Shown here: piece by piece, positions 26,513 to 37,000 of the stretch
How the letters are laid out: each line of letters opens with the position of its first letter
Numbering within the stretch: position 1 is the first letter of the stretch
From: Arthrobacter sp. B3I9
GTDB lineage: Bacteria > Actinomycetota > Actinomycetes > Actinomycetales > Micrococcaceae
Length of the DNA: 64,000 bases
Assembly: GCF_030816935.1 (NCBI RefSeq)
Contig: NZ_JAUSYO010000001.1
Coordinates: 3,286,001-3,350,000, forward strand
Direction: 5' to 3'
Made by a program: the position numbers and the translations under genes
The notes under the pieces: generated by a model
What the model was told of the DNA's origin: nothing
Seen by the model: only the letters and a program-made list of their open reading frames with translations
Database searches by the model: none

Positions 26513-27822
26513 ATTGCCCCGGAGTGACCCCGGGACGGCTTGCCGTCCGCTTCCGGGTGGTCGAAGCCCGTCCCTGTACCAGAGTCCGCTCCGGTACCGG
26601 CGGTGAAGTTCACTGGCCCGTCAGCGGGATCCTCTTCAGCGCCGGCGTTCGCGGCCTTGGCCCGCCGCCCGAAGCGCGGACGCTTTCCGGCCTGTCCTCC
26701 GGCCGGCTCCCCCGCGGCCTGCGATCCGCGGCCGCCTTCGGCCGCTGCGCCCTCGTCCTCCCCTGAAGCGGCGTCTGCTGCAGCACGCCGCTTCGGAAGG
26801 CCGCGCCTCTTCCTGGTGGGCCAGGTGAGGATCAGCGTGAGCAGGGAGGCCAGCAGCACCAGGGCGCCGATGACGATGCCGGCGTCCACCCAGAACTGGC
26901 CGGGGAACAAACGGATCAGCGTGTCCTGCAGGGAGAACGTCCAGGTGCCGTTCGCGAAGAACAGGCGGTGGAACTCGGTGAAGAACTGTTCCCAGCCGAG
27001 AACTGCCAGCACGCCCAGGCCGACAATAAGGGCGAGGCTGACGATTGAGCCGGCGAAGAGCCCCCGGCGGATTCCTCCGGCGCTGCGGCGGCGCAGGTAG
27101 ATCATCGCGATGAGGCTGAGCAGGATCAGTACGACGCCGGCGCCGAACGCGGACAGGATGACAAGCTTGACGTCGGCCATATGGCTGACTTCGCCCGCCT
27201 TGAAAAGCTGGTCCTTGTTGCGGTCGACGAGCTCTCCCAGGTACCTCGGCCCGGCCCAGTTGCTGAGGTAGTCCACGGCGTAGGAACCGTAGGTCATCCT
27301 GTCGTCGGTGCTGAAGCCGTAGCCGTCGCCGGGGAAGCCGGGACGGTTGTACTCGACCCACAGGAACAAGGGGCTGGTGACGGCGCGGACGGCCAGGACG
27401 AGCAGGATGACCGGGAAGCAGACCGCCAGCAGGACCTGCATGACACGCGGGAGGACCGGCTTGGCCTTGGCCGCTTGCTCACGTTCGGCATTCCGGCGCT
27501 CCACCTCTTCGCGGGGCGGGCGGATCTGCAGGGCGGAGGTGTGCAGCTCCTCTTCAGGGGCGGCCCGGTCTGCGGCGGCTTCGGCCGCCCTGCGGCCGGC
27601 CCGGCTCCCCGGCACTGCGCCGGCGGCCGGCACGGCGCCGGCGGCCGGCACAGCACTGGCACCCGCTCCGGTTCCAGTTCCGGAAGATCCCGCGTCGTGG
27701 TCCGGTTCCCCGGTACCGGGCGCAGCCGGCTTCATCCAGTCGAAGGCGGGTTCGTCGCTGTCATCGGCGGGATCCAGGTGGGGATCCTGCCGATTCTGTG
27801 GTGTGGGACTTGTGTCGGTCAC
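26509..27822 (-). CDS. TIGR01906/DUF1461 family integral membrane protein
   Basis: A 437-residue membrane protein. The N-terminal ~115 residues are acidic then Ala/Pro/Gly-rich, with a short repeat AVPAAGAVPAAGAVPGS. The middle has four helices (near residues 130, 220, 255 and 320) and the family segments WVEYNRPGFPGDGYGFSTDD and ADVKLVILSAFGAG. The C-terminal ~100 residues are low-complexity and charged. The function of the family is not known to me. It starts at GTG 27822 without a convincing ribosome site. Its stop overlaps that of the convergent mannosyltransferase. Confidence 0.85.
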   Translation of the reverse strand: MTDTSPTPQNRQDPHLDPADDSDEPAFDWMKPAAPGTGEPDHDAGSSGTGTGAGASAVPAAGAVPAAGAVPGSRAGRRAAEAAADRAAPEEELHTSALQIRPPREEVERRNAEREQAAKAKPVLPRVMQVLLAVCFPVILLVLAVRAVTSPLFLWVEYNRPGFPGDGYGFSTDDRMTYGSYAVDYLSNWAGPRYLGELVDRNKDQLFKAGEVSHMADVKLVILSAFGAGVVLILLSLIAMIYLRRRSAGGIRRGLFAGSIVSLALIVGLGVLAVLGWEQFFTEFHRLFFANGTWTFSLQDTLIRLFPGQFWVDAGIVIGALVLLASLLTLILTWPTRKRRGLPKRRAAADAASGEDEGAAAEGGRGSQAAGEPAGGQAGKRPRFGRRAKAANAGAEEDPADGPVNFTAGTGADSGTGTGFDHPEADGKPSRGHSGAI

Positions 27823-27967
27823 TGCAGCTTCGCTTCCATAGGCTTCCGTGCCGCCGGGCCTGCGCCTGGCAACCCAATATCTCTGGTTCCGAGCCTACCG
27901 CCAGACCCTCCGGCCGGGCGAGGTGCCACCCCGGGAGTCCGCCGGGATTCCGGGCGCTGTTTGAAGG

Positions 27968-29194
27968 TCAGTTTGCGTACTGCGCCCAGGGGATGTTCCA
28001 GTCCCCGAAGCCGTCGTCGAAAGCGGCAAAGTCGCCTTCCGTGTTGATCACCTGGACCACGTCACCGCTGGTCATGTTGTCGAACACCCATTTCGCGCCG
28101 TCCGGTCCCAAGCCGATGCAGCCGTGGGAGAGGTTTGCCGTGCCGAGATAGGGCATGGCCGAGTCCGTGGCCTGGTGGATGAACTCCCCGCTCGGGGTCA
28201 GGCGGGTGGCGTAGTTGACGTCGAGCTGGCCGTAGTACGCCGGGTCGCCCGGTTTGAGCCCGATGGTGGACGCATCCATGTGCTCCACGCGGTACTTCTC
28301 CATGAAGACGAGGAAACCCCTTGCCGAGGGGAACCGCGTGTCACCCATGGTCGCCGGCCACTTGCCGACCTGCTGGTCGTTGACGCTGGCCGTGAAGGTG
28401 TGCGCTGTCGCGTCTGCCACAGCCGTCTTTTTGTCGCCGATGTGCACGGTGACTACCTTGTTGAAGTTCCCGACCTGCCCGTTGCCGAGCTCCACGCCGA
28501 ACAGCTTCAGATCCATGGTGATGGTGCTGTTCGCGGCCCAGAAGACCTCCGGACGGTACCTGACCATGGTGTTGCTGAACCAGTGGAAATCGCCGGCCTG
28601 GCCGGACGTGGAGGTGACCTTGATGGCTTTCTCGACGGCGTCCCGGTTGAGGACCGGTTCACTGAAGGTGATCTGCAGGGGCTGTGCCACGCCGACCTTC
28701 ATGCCGTCCAGTGGGTAGATCGCGGCGTCGGCCTCATTGGCGGTGGAGACCGTCGTGAAGCTCCGGGTGGTGTTGCTCTTGCGCCCGGCACCGTCGAGCA
28801 CGGCGAAGGTATAGGTGTAGCGGGTATTGAATTTCAACGGTTCCGATGCTGTCCAGCTGGAGCCGCCTGCGCCGAGGGTGCCCTTCACCGCGTCGCCGGA
28901 TCCGCTGGTGAGGGCCACGCGCTCGATCTTTCCGTTGGCCACCTTCAAAGTCACCGGCGCGGCCGGATTGACCTGGGTGGCCGCGTTCGCGGGCGAGACG
29001 TCAAGCTTGACCGGGGCAACCACAGGGAAGGCAAGCCCCGGCGTCGAACGTTCCGGCGACGCCGCCTCGGAGGCGAAGGACGCGTGGGCCAGCGGCCCCG
29101 TCGCGGCAAAAACTCCGCCTGCCGCAGCAAGGGCGCAGACCGCTCCGAGCACGGCGATCTTGCGGCCGGCGCTCCAGCTTTTCGGGGCGATCAC
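27968..29194 (-). CDS. L,D-transpeptidase with Ig-like domains
   Basis: A 408-residue exported enzyme that forms 3-3 cross-links in peptidoglycan. It has an N-terminal signal or anchor helix (IAVLGAVCALAAAGGVFAA, ~residues 13-31), two Ig-like domains (ASPERSTPGLAF to the NEADAAIYPL region, then to VVTVHIGDKK), and a C-terminal YkuD domain with GEFIHQATDSAMPYLG and catalytic Cys in LSHGCIGLGPDGAKW. The family plan matches mycobacterial LdtMt2-like proteins. The GTG at 29194 has GAAGGA ~11 nt upstream; the frame is open to 29299 but that stretch overlaps ahcY. Confidence 0.92.
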   Translation of the reverse strand: MIAPKSWSAGRKIAVLGAVCALAAAGGVFAATGPLAHASFASEAASPERSTPGLAFPVVAPVKLDVSPANAATQVNPAAPVTLKVANGKIERVALTSGSGDAVKGTLGAGGSSWTASEPLKFNTRYTYTFAVLDGAGRKSNTTRSFTTVSTANEADAAIYPLDGMKVGVAQPLQITFSEPVLNRDAVEKAIKVTSTSGQAGDFHWFSNTMVRYRPEVFWAANSTITMDLKLFGVELGNGQVGNFNKVVTVHIGDKKTAVADATAHTFTASVNDQQVGKWPATMGDTRFPSARGFLVFMEKYRVEHMDASTIGLKPGDPAYYGQLDVNYATRLTPSGEFIHQATDSAMPYLGTANLSHGCIGLGPDGAKWVFDNMTSGDVVQVINTEGDFAAFDDGFGDWNIPWAQYAN

Positions 29195-29255
29195 GATACT
29201 CGGGTCCTTCCAGGGATTACCTTGCTGCGGTCGGGAAACGGGCAGCATCCGGTTT

Positions 29256-30734
29256 CTAGTAGCGGTAGTGCCCCGGCTTGTACGGGCCCGCGACGTCAAG
29301 GTCCAGGTACTGGGCCTGCTCCTTGGACAGCTCGGTCAGCTCGACGCCGAGGGCGTCCAGGTGCAGCCGGGCGACCTTTTCGTCGAGGACCTTCGGCAGC
29401 ACGTAGACCTGCTTTTCGTATTCACGCTCGCCGTCGGGCTGGTCCCGCTTGGTGAACAGCTCGATCTGGGCGATGGTCTGGTTGGCGAATGAGTTGCTCA
29501 TCACGAACGACGGGTGCCCGGTGGCATTGCCGAGGTTCAGCAGCCGGCCTTCGGACAGGACGATGATGGACCGCTCTTCGGAGGTGCCCTCGTCGAAGAC
29601 CCACTCGTGCACCTGCGGCTTGATCTGGACCTTCTTGATGCCGGGGATCCGGGCCAGCCCGGCCATGTCGATCTCGTTGTCGAAGTGCCCGATGTTGCCC
29701 ACGATCGCTTTGTCCCGCATGCCGGCCATGTGCTCGGCCAGGATAACGTCCTTGTTGCCGGTGGTGGTGATGAAGATGTGGCCCTCGCCGAGGACGGATT
29801 CAAGCTTTGCGACCCGGTAACCGTCCATCGCTGCCTGGAGGGCGCAGATGGGGTCGATCTCGGTCACGATCACCCGCGAGCCCTGGCCGCGGAAGGCCTC
29901 CGCCGCGCCCTTGCCGACGTCGCCGTAACCGCAGACAACGGCGACCTTGCCCCCCATGAGGACGTCGGTGGCGCGGTTGATGCCGTCCGGCAGCGAGTGC
30001 CGGATGCCGTACTTGTTGTCGAACTTGCTCTTGGTGACGGAGTCGTTGACGTTGATCGCCGGGAACAGCAGCTTTCCCTGCTCGGCGAGCTGGTACAGGC
30101 GGTGGACGCCGGTGGTGGTCTCCTCGGTGACTCCGAGCAGGCGGGAGCTGATCCGGGTCCACTTCTGCGGGTCCGCCTGCAGCGAGGCGCGCAGGACGTC
30201 CAGGAAGACCCGGCCTTCGTCCGATTCGTCCGAAGCGGCCTCCGGCACGGCGCCGAGGGCTTCGAATTCGACGCCCTTGTGGACCAGCATGGTGGCGTCG
30301 CCGCCGTCGTCAAGGATCATGTTGGCACCAAGGTCCGGGTCGGTGTCCGCGCCGGGCCAGGTGAGGATCTGCTCCGCAGTCCACCAGTATTCCTCGAGGG
30401 TTTCACCCTTCCAAGCGAAGACCGGAACACCCTGCGGGTCCTCAACGGTGCCGTTGCCGACCACGACGGCGGCGGCGGCCTCGTCCTGGGTGGAGAAGAT
30501 GTTGCAGGAGGCCCAGCGGACCTCGGCGCCGAGGGCGGTAAGGGTCTCGATCAGCACGGCGGTCTGCACGGTCATGTGCAGGGATCCGGCGATCCGGGCG
30601 CCTTTGAGCGGTTGGCTCGCGCCGAACTCCGCGCGCAGGGACATCAGCCCGGGCATTTCGTGCTCTGCCAGGCGGATCTGGTGGCGGCCCGCCTCGGCGA
30701 GGGAGATGTCCGCGATCTTGTAATCGAAAGTCAT
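29256..30734 (-). CDS. ahcY: Adenosylhomocysteinase
   Basis: A 492-residue NAD-dependent S-adenosylhomocysteine hydrolase that relieves product inhibition of SAM-dependent methylation and regenerates homocysteine. It shows the substrate region [13 protein letters not shown], the Rossmann motif [28 protein letters not shown], and the terminal [16 protein letters not shown] lies 6 nt before the ATG at 30734. The frame continues upstream to 31058 but overlaps another gene. No SAH riboswitch was recognised upstream. Confidence 0.97.
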   Translation of the reverse strand: MTFDYKIADISLAEAGRHQIRLAEHEMPGLMSLRAEFGASQPLKGARIAGSLHMTVQTAVLIETLTALGAEVRWASCNIFSTQDEAAAAVVVGNGTVEDPQGVPVFAWKGETLEEYWWTAEQILTWPGADTDPDLGANMILDDGGDATMLVHKGVEFEALGAVPEAASDESDEGRVFLDVLRASLQADPQKWTRISSRLLGVTEETTTGVHRLYQLAEQGKLLFPAINVNDSVTKSKFDNKYGIRHSLPDGINRATDVLMGGKVAVVCGYGDVGKGAAEAFRGQGSRVIVTEIDPICALQAAMDGYRVAKLESVLGEGHIFITTTGNKDVILAEHMAGMRDKAIVGNIGHFDNEIDMAGLARIPGIKKVQIKPQVHEWVFDEGTSEERSIIVLSEGRLLNLGNATGHPSFVMSNSFANQTIAQIELFTKRDQPDGEREYEKQVYVLPKVLDEKVARLHLDALGVELTELSKEQAQYLDLDVAGPYKPGHYRY

Positions 30735-30897
30735 GTGAATCCTTTTGGGTTGCCGGCTGGTCATCGGTGGCCGGGGTGGCTGTGACCTTGCGTGTACGGG
30801 AAGTAATTCGGTGCGGCCTGGTTCGGGGATCGCCGCAAGGGGGAAGGTCCGGGCGGGACCGTCGCCGGGCTGGTCTGTTCTGCCGGTCAGGGCCGCC

Positions 30898-31143
30898 CTA
30901 GCCGGCGGTGCGGGACGCGGCGTCGTGCTGGTCGGCGTCGTGCTGGGAAGCGGGGGCTGCGGTTGCTGCGGAGAGCAACTCCGGCGGCAGCAGAAGCGGG
31001 ATACCGTCCTCGATGCGGTAGCGCGGCATCGTTCCGTTACCGTCGGCCTCCGTCGCAACGAGCTCCTCGCCTTCCTGGACCAGTGCGGATCCAGTGACGG
31101 GGCATCGCAGGACGGACAAGAGCTCGGGGCTGAGATTCGGCAT
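30898..31143 (-). CDS. Trm112 family protein
   Basis: An 81-residue protein with the Trm112/YcaR fold: a short N-terminus ([20 protein letters not shown]), a central strand, and [14 protein letters not shown]. Only one Cys of the zinc-binding set is retained, as is common in actinobacteria. The tail is Ala/Asp/His-rich. Eukaryotic and archaeal Trm112 activates methyltransferases; the bacterial role is unclear. GGGAG lies 8 nt upstream. It sits between a DUF3499 gene and ahcY, both in the same direction. Confidence 0.88.
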   Translation of the reverse strand: MPNLSPELLSVLRCPVTGSALVQEGEELVATEADGNGTMPRYRIEDGIPLLLPPELLSAATAAPASQHDADQHDAASRTAG

Positions 31144-31225
31144 GGTGAACGCTCCCTGGTGGACGCCGCAGCAGGCGCCGGTGGCTTACGGAGTTTGCAC
31201 TTCCCAGCCTACCGCCAGTTGGAGC

Positions 31226-31615
31226 TCACGATGGTTCGCGCAGGATGCGAAGGTGGCCCCGGCGGGTGCCCTCCGCCACAGCCGGCGCTTCCAGGGCCGG
31301 ATGCGCGCTGCGCTGGCCCTGGACAGTTTCGGGCGCGGCGGGCCGGGACGCCGCTTCGCGGACAGCGTCCGCCAGAGCCAACAGGTCATCGGGTCCGGGG
31401 CCCGCCGGCGTCGCGGGCATCGCCAGCCGCAGGACCTCCCAGCCGCGCGGGACCGTCAACGAGTCGGCGTGCTGCTCGCAGAGGTCGTAGCAATGCGGTT
31501 CCGCGAACGTTGCGAGCGGCCCCAGCACTGCGGTGGAGTCGGCGTAGACATACGTCAACGTGGCCACCGCCGAATTGCGGCAGGCTGACCTTGAACAAAG
31601 ACGAATTGCACCCAC
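31226..31615 (-). CDS. DUF3499 family protein
   Basis: A 129-residue actinobacterial conserved protein. Its N-terminal ~60 residues are the conserved part: IRLCSRSACRNSAVATLTYV and EPHCYDLCEQHAD. Two Cys pairs plus His suggest a small zinc-ribbon-like site. The C-terminal half is variable. The function is unknown. It starts at GTG 31615 with TAGTCT 8 nt upstream, a little longer than the leaderless spacing at other genes here. It is divergent from the metallopeptidase-like gene. Confidence 0.9.
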   Translation of the reverse strand: MGAIRLCSRSACRNSAVATLTYVYADSTAVLGPLATFAEPHCYDLCEQHADSLTVPRGWEVLRLAMPATPAGPGPDDLLALADAVREAASRPAAPETVQGQRSAHPALEAPAVAEGTRRGHLRILREPS

Positions 31616-31726
31616 GAGACCACAGACTACTCCCCTTAGGCGCCGGAACCCGGCACCCTTGGACGTTCCGCGGCGGGTCGCGGGGTCCGTATCGCGTAAA
31701 TCATCCGCCGGGTTTAGAGTCGAGAC

Positions 31727-32263
31727 ATGCAGTCACCGCACCAAGATCCGGGTTTTACGGTCCGCTTGGCTGACCCCGACGCCGGAGCTTCCGGTGCCAT
31801 TACCGCGCCCACCGGTTCCGGCCCTGCCGCGAGGCCTAAGGGTTTCCGGGAGCGCCGGCGGAACAGGCACGGGCGGGGCCTCAGGGGCGAGCTCATGCTC
31901 CCGACCCTCCCGGGCTACCGGACCCGTTCCGACCGTTTCGATGACCTCGTCCTGGATTCGGCCCAGCGGCTCCACGACATCTGGGGGAAACCCCTGGACG
32001 GCGTCCGCTTTGCCGTCGACGAGATTCCCCCCGGCCTGGAACAGCTCGTTGCGGATGGAACCCCGGCACCGATGGGCGCTTACAGCCCGGCGACGGAAGA
32101 GGAAGGTCCGGTCATCACCCTGTACCGGCTCGTGGTGGAGCAGGCCTGTGGCAGCCGTGAGGAACTCCAGGACCTGGTGCACGACGTCGTGGTGGAGCGC
32201 ACCGCGGAGATGCTCGGCGTGCCGCCCGAATCCCTGGACCCGGTCTACCGCCGCCGATACTGA
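31727..32263 (+). CDS. Metallopeptidase-like (Zincin_1/DUF1025) protein, degenerate active site
   Basis: A 178-residue protein with a basic linker (residues ~38-52) and then the zincin-like domain (RFDDLVLDSAQRLHDIWGKP to the end). In canonical members the helix reads HExxH; here the equivalent stretch is HDVVVERTAEMLG, which keeps the Glu but neither metal-binding His. Peptidase activity is therefore doubtful. The ATG at 31727 has TAGAGT (31715-31720) and a 6-nt spacer upstream. It is convergent with the DUF5719 gene. Confidence 0.82.
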   Translation: MQSPHQDPGFTVRLADPDAGASGAITAPTGSGPAARPKGFRERRRNRHGRGLRGELMLPTLPGYRTRSDRFDDLVLDSAQRLHDIWGKPLDGVRFAVDEIPPGLEQLVADGTPAPMGAYSPATEEEGPVITLYRLVVEQACGSREELQDLVHDVVVERTAEMLGVPPESLDPVYRRRY

Positions 32264-32314
32264 CCCGGTCCAGATCCGCCGGCGGCCCTGTACCGGTTCC
32301 CGCGCCGCCGCCGG

Positions 32315-34009
32315 TCAGTATCCCAGCGCGACAGGGACCTGCTCCTGGCCAGCGGCGCCGGGAGCCACTGCGACGGTGGAAACGTCCTGCGTGCCGTCCT
32401 GCTGCAACAGCACAGTGCCATAGGCGGCTTCGCCGGCGGCGGAGAGCAGGTAGCCGACCACCGGCGAACCCTCCAGCTCGGCGGGTACCTTGATGGAGGC
32501 CGTGGTTCCGCCGGCCATATCCGTGGCCGCGGCCGTCCGCACCTTTCCGTCCGCCGTAATCGGCGTATAGGAGATTGTGGCCCGCCCGTCCGGTGCGCCG
32601 AATACCAGGTAACGGTCCCCCGCGGTGGGCACGGGCACGACGTGCTCGCTGCCGAGCCGGGCCGAGGCCGGGGACCAGGCGATGTCCGCGGCGTCTTCGG
32701 AGGCAAGTCCCTTGGTGACCCGCGCGGCAGCGGTAAAGGAAACGTCCGAGGTGGCCTCGATGGTGTAGTAACCGGCCGGCACGCCGGCCAGCGGAACCTC
32801 GGTGACCGCACCGGCCTTCGCCTTCACGACGCCGCCACCGGGCAGGGCCTTCTTCCCGTCGCGTCCGTAGAGCTTGATGGCCACGACGGCGTCGGCGGAT
32901 CCCGGGACGGCAATATGAAGCGCGGGCCCGGCGTCGGAAAAGCCGGATTTCGCCGTGAGCGCGCCCAGCGCCGCGGGGTCTTGGATGTCCACGCCCGTGA
33001 CCACCTGGCGGGCCGCGGGGGCGGTCCCGGGAACGATGAAGTCGACTCCGCCGGGAATCAGTCCGCGCAGTACGCTCTGCTGGATGACGGCGGCGACAGG
33101 GCCGCCGGCGCTGTGGACCCGAACCCCCAGCCGTTGCTGCCCGGGGGCGAGGCCGGCGAGGATGACCGAACGGGTGCTGCCCGGGGCCAGCAGGAGTCCG
33201 CGGCTTCCGGGGGCCTGGATCAGGCCCTTGGCGCCGTAAAGGTCCAGGCTGACCGTGGCCGGAGTGCTGGACGGATTGCTGAGGTTCAGGACCGCTGTCC
33301 GGCCGAGTGCGGTGTTCGCCCCGACCAGCCACAGATCATTCCCAGGCTGCTGGCAGCCCGCGGCGGCGGAACCGCGAAGGTCGCCGTCGCCGGCCGTGTA
33401 GCTCATGATGGCGCCGGCGGTGGCCTGGCGGTTCGCCTGCGCATCCGCGCTGAGGACGGTGACATCGTCCACCACGTGCCCTGGCGCTACACCGGCCGGC
33501 AGCGCCGGCGAACTGGCGGCAGGTTTGGCGGATGAGGTGTCCGTTGCCGAGGGGTCTGCGGCCTTGGCGATTTCGACAAGGGTATTGCCTTTGAGCGTAG
33601 CGAGCCGGCTGCCGGGGACCGTTCCCGCGGGCGAGCCCAGCACAACGGCGCTGACCGTGCTCTTCGCGGTGGCTGACTCCGGGCTGAACTGCGCGTCGGT
33701 GCCCACCGGAGTCCCTTGCAGCAGCCGGGCGGGGCCCGGGCAAACACCGAGGCTGCTGCCCGCAGGAACGGCTGCCAGGGGTGCCTCCAGCTGCCTGCTG
33801 CTGCCGGGCCCCTGCGGCGCGAGCGACGCAGCCGACACGAGCCCGCCGCCCGCGGCAACCAGGACAAGGGCGGAGAGGACCCCGGCCGCAGTGCCGCCGC
33901 GGGGACGGCGCTTCTGCTGTGCCGGCTTCGGCTGTGCTGGATTCGGCTGTGCCGCCTTCCGCTGTTCCGGCTTCGGCTGTGCCGCGGTGGCGCCGGGTTC
34001 CTTATGCAT
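32315..34009 (-). CDS. DUF5719 family secreted or anchored protein
   Basis: A 564-residue protein. The first ~35 residues are a Gln/Lys/Pro repeat (QPKPEQRKAAQPNPAQPKPA), then one signal or anchor helix (GVLSALVLVAAGGGLVSAA, ~residues 44-62), then a long extracytoplasmic beta-rich region with DUF5719 features (TVSLDLYGAKGLIQAPGSRG). The function is unknown. The start at 34009 overlaps the stop of the upstream glycosyltransferase by 8 nt, and GTAAGGAAC lies 8-10 nt upstream, so it is probably coupled. This neighbour pairing is typical in Micrococcaceae and suggests a shared envelope role. Confidence 0.85.
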   Translation of the reverse strand: MHKEPGATAAQPKPEQRKAAQPNPAQPKPAQQKRRPRGGTAAGVLSALVLVAAGGGLVSAASLAPQGPGSSRQLEAPLAAVPAGSSLGVCPGPARLLQGTPVGTDAQFSPESATAKSTVSAVVLGSPAGTVPGSRLATLKGNTLVEIAKAADPSATDTSSAKPAASSPALPAGVAPGHVVDDVTVLSADAQANRQATAGAIMSYTAGDGDLRGSAAAGCQQPGNDLWLVGANTALGRTAVLNLSNPSSTPATVSLDLYGAKGLIQAPGSRGLLLAPGSTRSVILAGLAPGQQRLGVRVHSAGGPVAAVIQQSVLRGLIPGGVDFIVPGTAPAARQVVTGVDIQDPAALGALTAKSGFSDAGPALHIAVPGSADAVVAIKLYGRDGKKALPGGGVVKAKAGAVTEVPLAGVPAGYYTIEATSDVSFTAAARVTKGLASEDAADIAWSPASARLGSEHVVPVPTAGDRYLVFGAPDGRATISYTPITADGKVRTAAATDMAGGTTASIKVPAELEGSPVVGYLLSAAGEAAYGTVLLQQDGTQDVSTVAVAPGAAGQEQVPVALGY

Positions 34010-37000
34010 GTTGATGTTCCTTACGGAGGGAGCCTTCGTCCCGTGAGATCCCGGTGTTCGGCCGGCGGGCCGGCATGGGTATGGCGAGCAGGGCGGTCAG
34101 GCCGATCACGACAGCCTGGGCGATGCCCGCCCAGAGAGCCCAGAGGGACTCGTAGCGGATGCTGAGGCTGCCGCCCTCGGCAGGCAGGGTGAAAGCCTGC
34201 GCCCAGCCCGAGGTGGTGGCGGTCAGGCGCCGGCCGTCGAGCCAGGCGCTCCAGCCCGGGTCGGCGTGTTCGGCCATCACGACCAGCCTGCCTTCCGGCC
34301 CGGCAGGCACCGAGGCGCCGGCTGACACGGTTTCGGACGGCAGGAGCCCGATGGCGGCGCCGGCGCCGTCGGTGATCCGCACGCGGTGGGCGACGTCGGC
34401 AGCCGCGATGACCGGCTGGTTCAGGGGACTGATCCGCCAAAGCCAGCCCGCGTCCGTCTTTCCGACGGCGACCAGCCCGGGGACGGCGTCAATCCGGCCG
34501 GAGGCGAGCTCGGTGGCGGTGTCTGAAGCCCGCAGCACCACGAAGCCGACTCCGAGCCGTTCCAGGTCCTCGCGCGGATCCACTCCCTGCCCGGCCACGA
34601 TCGTCGCCACGACACTGCGCAGGGAACTGGCGACGGCGTCGTCGTTCCGGATGGTTTCACTTCCCGGCGCCCCCTGGATGGGCCGGGCGGCGGCGACGGC
34701 GGACAGTGCGTCCAGGGTGGTCCCGGCGCCCCGCATGAGAGTGGCATCGTAGCCGCCGTTTCCGGTGATGGAAATAAGCAGGGTGCGGGCCTGTTCCGGG
34801 CCCTCCCCGCGGTCGGTCGCCGTGGCCGGGAGCGTGCGCGCCGTGGACGGCTGGATCAGGCGCGCGGTGCCGAGGCTGCCCGTAGGGGCCGGGGAAGAGC
34901 CGTCGCCCGACGTCGCAGCCGGACTTTCGCTTTGCGATAGGTTCTGCGCGGCCCAGACCGCCAGTCCGGCCAGGGGCCCGGCGACCAGCAGGCATGTGGC
35001 CGCGGCGGCCGTGGTGCGGAGCAGGATAGCGCGGCCGGCTGTGGCTGCGGCGGCCCGGCCGGCGGCGTCGAGCACGCCTTCGGCACCGAGCAAGGCCGCG
35101 CCGAGGATCCCGAACCCGGCAGCGGACACCGTGGGTCCGGTGAAGGGGGTGACCAGGATGTCCGTTCCGGCGCCGGTGGCAACGTGTCCGGCGAGCCAGC
35201 CGCCGGCGAGCACCAGGGCCGAGCCCGCCCACAGCCAGCGGGAAACGCGTGCCCGGCGTCCCGGCAGGAACAGTGCGGTGATCGCGAGCAGCAGGGCGGG
35301 CAGCCCGGCCAAAAGCGCCAATAGCAGCGCCCATGGAACAAACGGGGCCCCGGTGCTGCCGCCGAAGAACGGAAGGCCGGTCAGGCCGCCATCCCCGGCG
35401 AAACGCAGCGGCTGCCCCAGCGCCTGCTGCCAGAGTGGCGCGGCATCGAAGCCGAGGGGCAGGCCGGGATCGGCCAGCAAGGCCCGCGGCCGGTCGATGA
35501 CGGACAAGGCGAACGGCACAAAAAGGGCCGCGCTGGGCAACAGCGCCCACCAGACCGTGCGGCCCCGGCGGCCGAGGAGCACGCCGCACAGGACCACCAC
35601 CAGGACCAAGGGCAGCAGCAGGGCCGGTGCCGCCGCGGTGACGACCGCCAGGGCGAGGCCGGCTGCGGCCGCCGCGGTCCAGGAAGGCGTTCCGTTGATG
35701 CCCGGCTTTGCGGGCGGCTCTTCGGCGGGGCGCCACTTCCCAGCGGAAGGAGCGGCATAGCGGCCACGCCCGACGGCGCTGCCGGTAGCCCGCAGGAGGG
35801 CGAGGACAAGCAGGGGAAGCAGCACGTGTGCCAGCAGCGCGCCGAGGCGCCCCTGGTTCAGGGCCACCTGGAGGGCCGGCGCGGCGGCCCAGAAAAAGGC
35901 CGCGGCCAGCCGGAGCCGACGCCGCTGGGTCAAGGCGCCGGCCGCCAACCAGGCGCCGAGGGCGGACAGCGGCATCGCGAGGATAAGGAGCCAGACCACG
36001 GCCGCGTTGGCATCTCCGGCGCCAAATACGCCGAGCAGCCAGAGCACGTAGTCGAAGGGATCGCCATGGCCGGGGAGCCCGGCGCCGAGGCTGATCCACC
36101 AGCTGGAGGCATGGGTCCAGATCTCGTCCAGCCGGAGCGAGACAGGAATCAGCGCACCGCCGGAGACGGCCTCTGCCCCGAACAGGGTAAGAAGCCCGGC
36201 CAGCGAAGCGGCCGCGGTGACGAGCACGGCAAGCAGCGCGCCGCTGCCCACCCAGCCGCGCTCGGGCGTGGCCAGGGCTGCGAAGTCTTGGTCCGAGTCG
36301 CCGCTGGGCTGTTCGGCCAGCCCGTGGCCGGCAGTGCCCTCCAGCACGTCGTCGGCGCCCAGGGCTTCGATCAGGGAGCGCCGGTGCGCCCAGACTTCAC
36401 GCCGGGGTGTCTGGAGGCCCTTGATCACGGAACGGCGGATACGGCGGGTACGGGCGGCGTTGCGGCGGCCGGCGGGCGACTGCAGCGGGGCTGCCGAGCG
36501 CCGAGAAAGTTGCGAGCAGCTGGGAGAAGCCGTGGCCCGGGTCCTTGACCGCGATGCTCAAAACAAGCCGGAACAGGCTCCCCAGGAGTGCCCCGGCAGC
36601 GTGCAGCGGGACCTGCCAGCCGGCCGCGTGTTTGAGGCGGAGATAGACCTGTGCCTTACGTGCCGCTTTCGCGGTGCCCAGTGCGTGGGGGCGGTGGGAG
36701 ACATGGAACATCGTGGCCGCTGGCACCACCACCACCCGGTTTCCGGCAAGCCGGTTGCGCCAGCAGAAGTCGACGTCGTCGCCGCTCCCGGGGAGCGCAG
36801 GATCAAAGCCCCCGAGGTCCTCCCAGACGTCCCGGCGGACGAGCATGCCGGCAGAGTTGACGGCAAAAGTGTCGCTGCGGCCGTCGTACTGCCCCTGGTC
36901 CAGTTCGTCAGCGTCGATGAGGGTCACCCGTTCAGCCCAGCGGCTGGTGGAGAGCCCGACGTCGATCAGGCGCCGTTCGGCATCCCAGTCGAGCTGTTTG

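Noticed and set aside
30735..30897. SAH riboswitch upstream of ahcY
   Set aside because: The conserved core of that riboswitch was not found by eye; the spacer has no convincing pseudoknot pairing.
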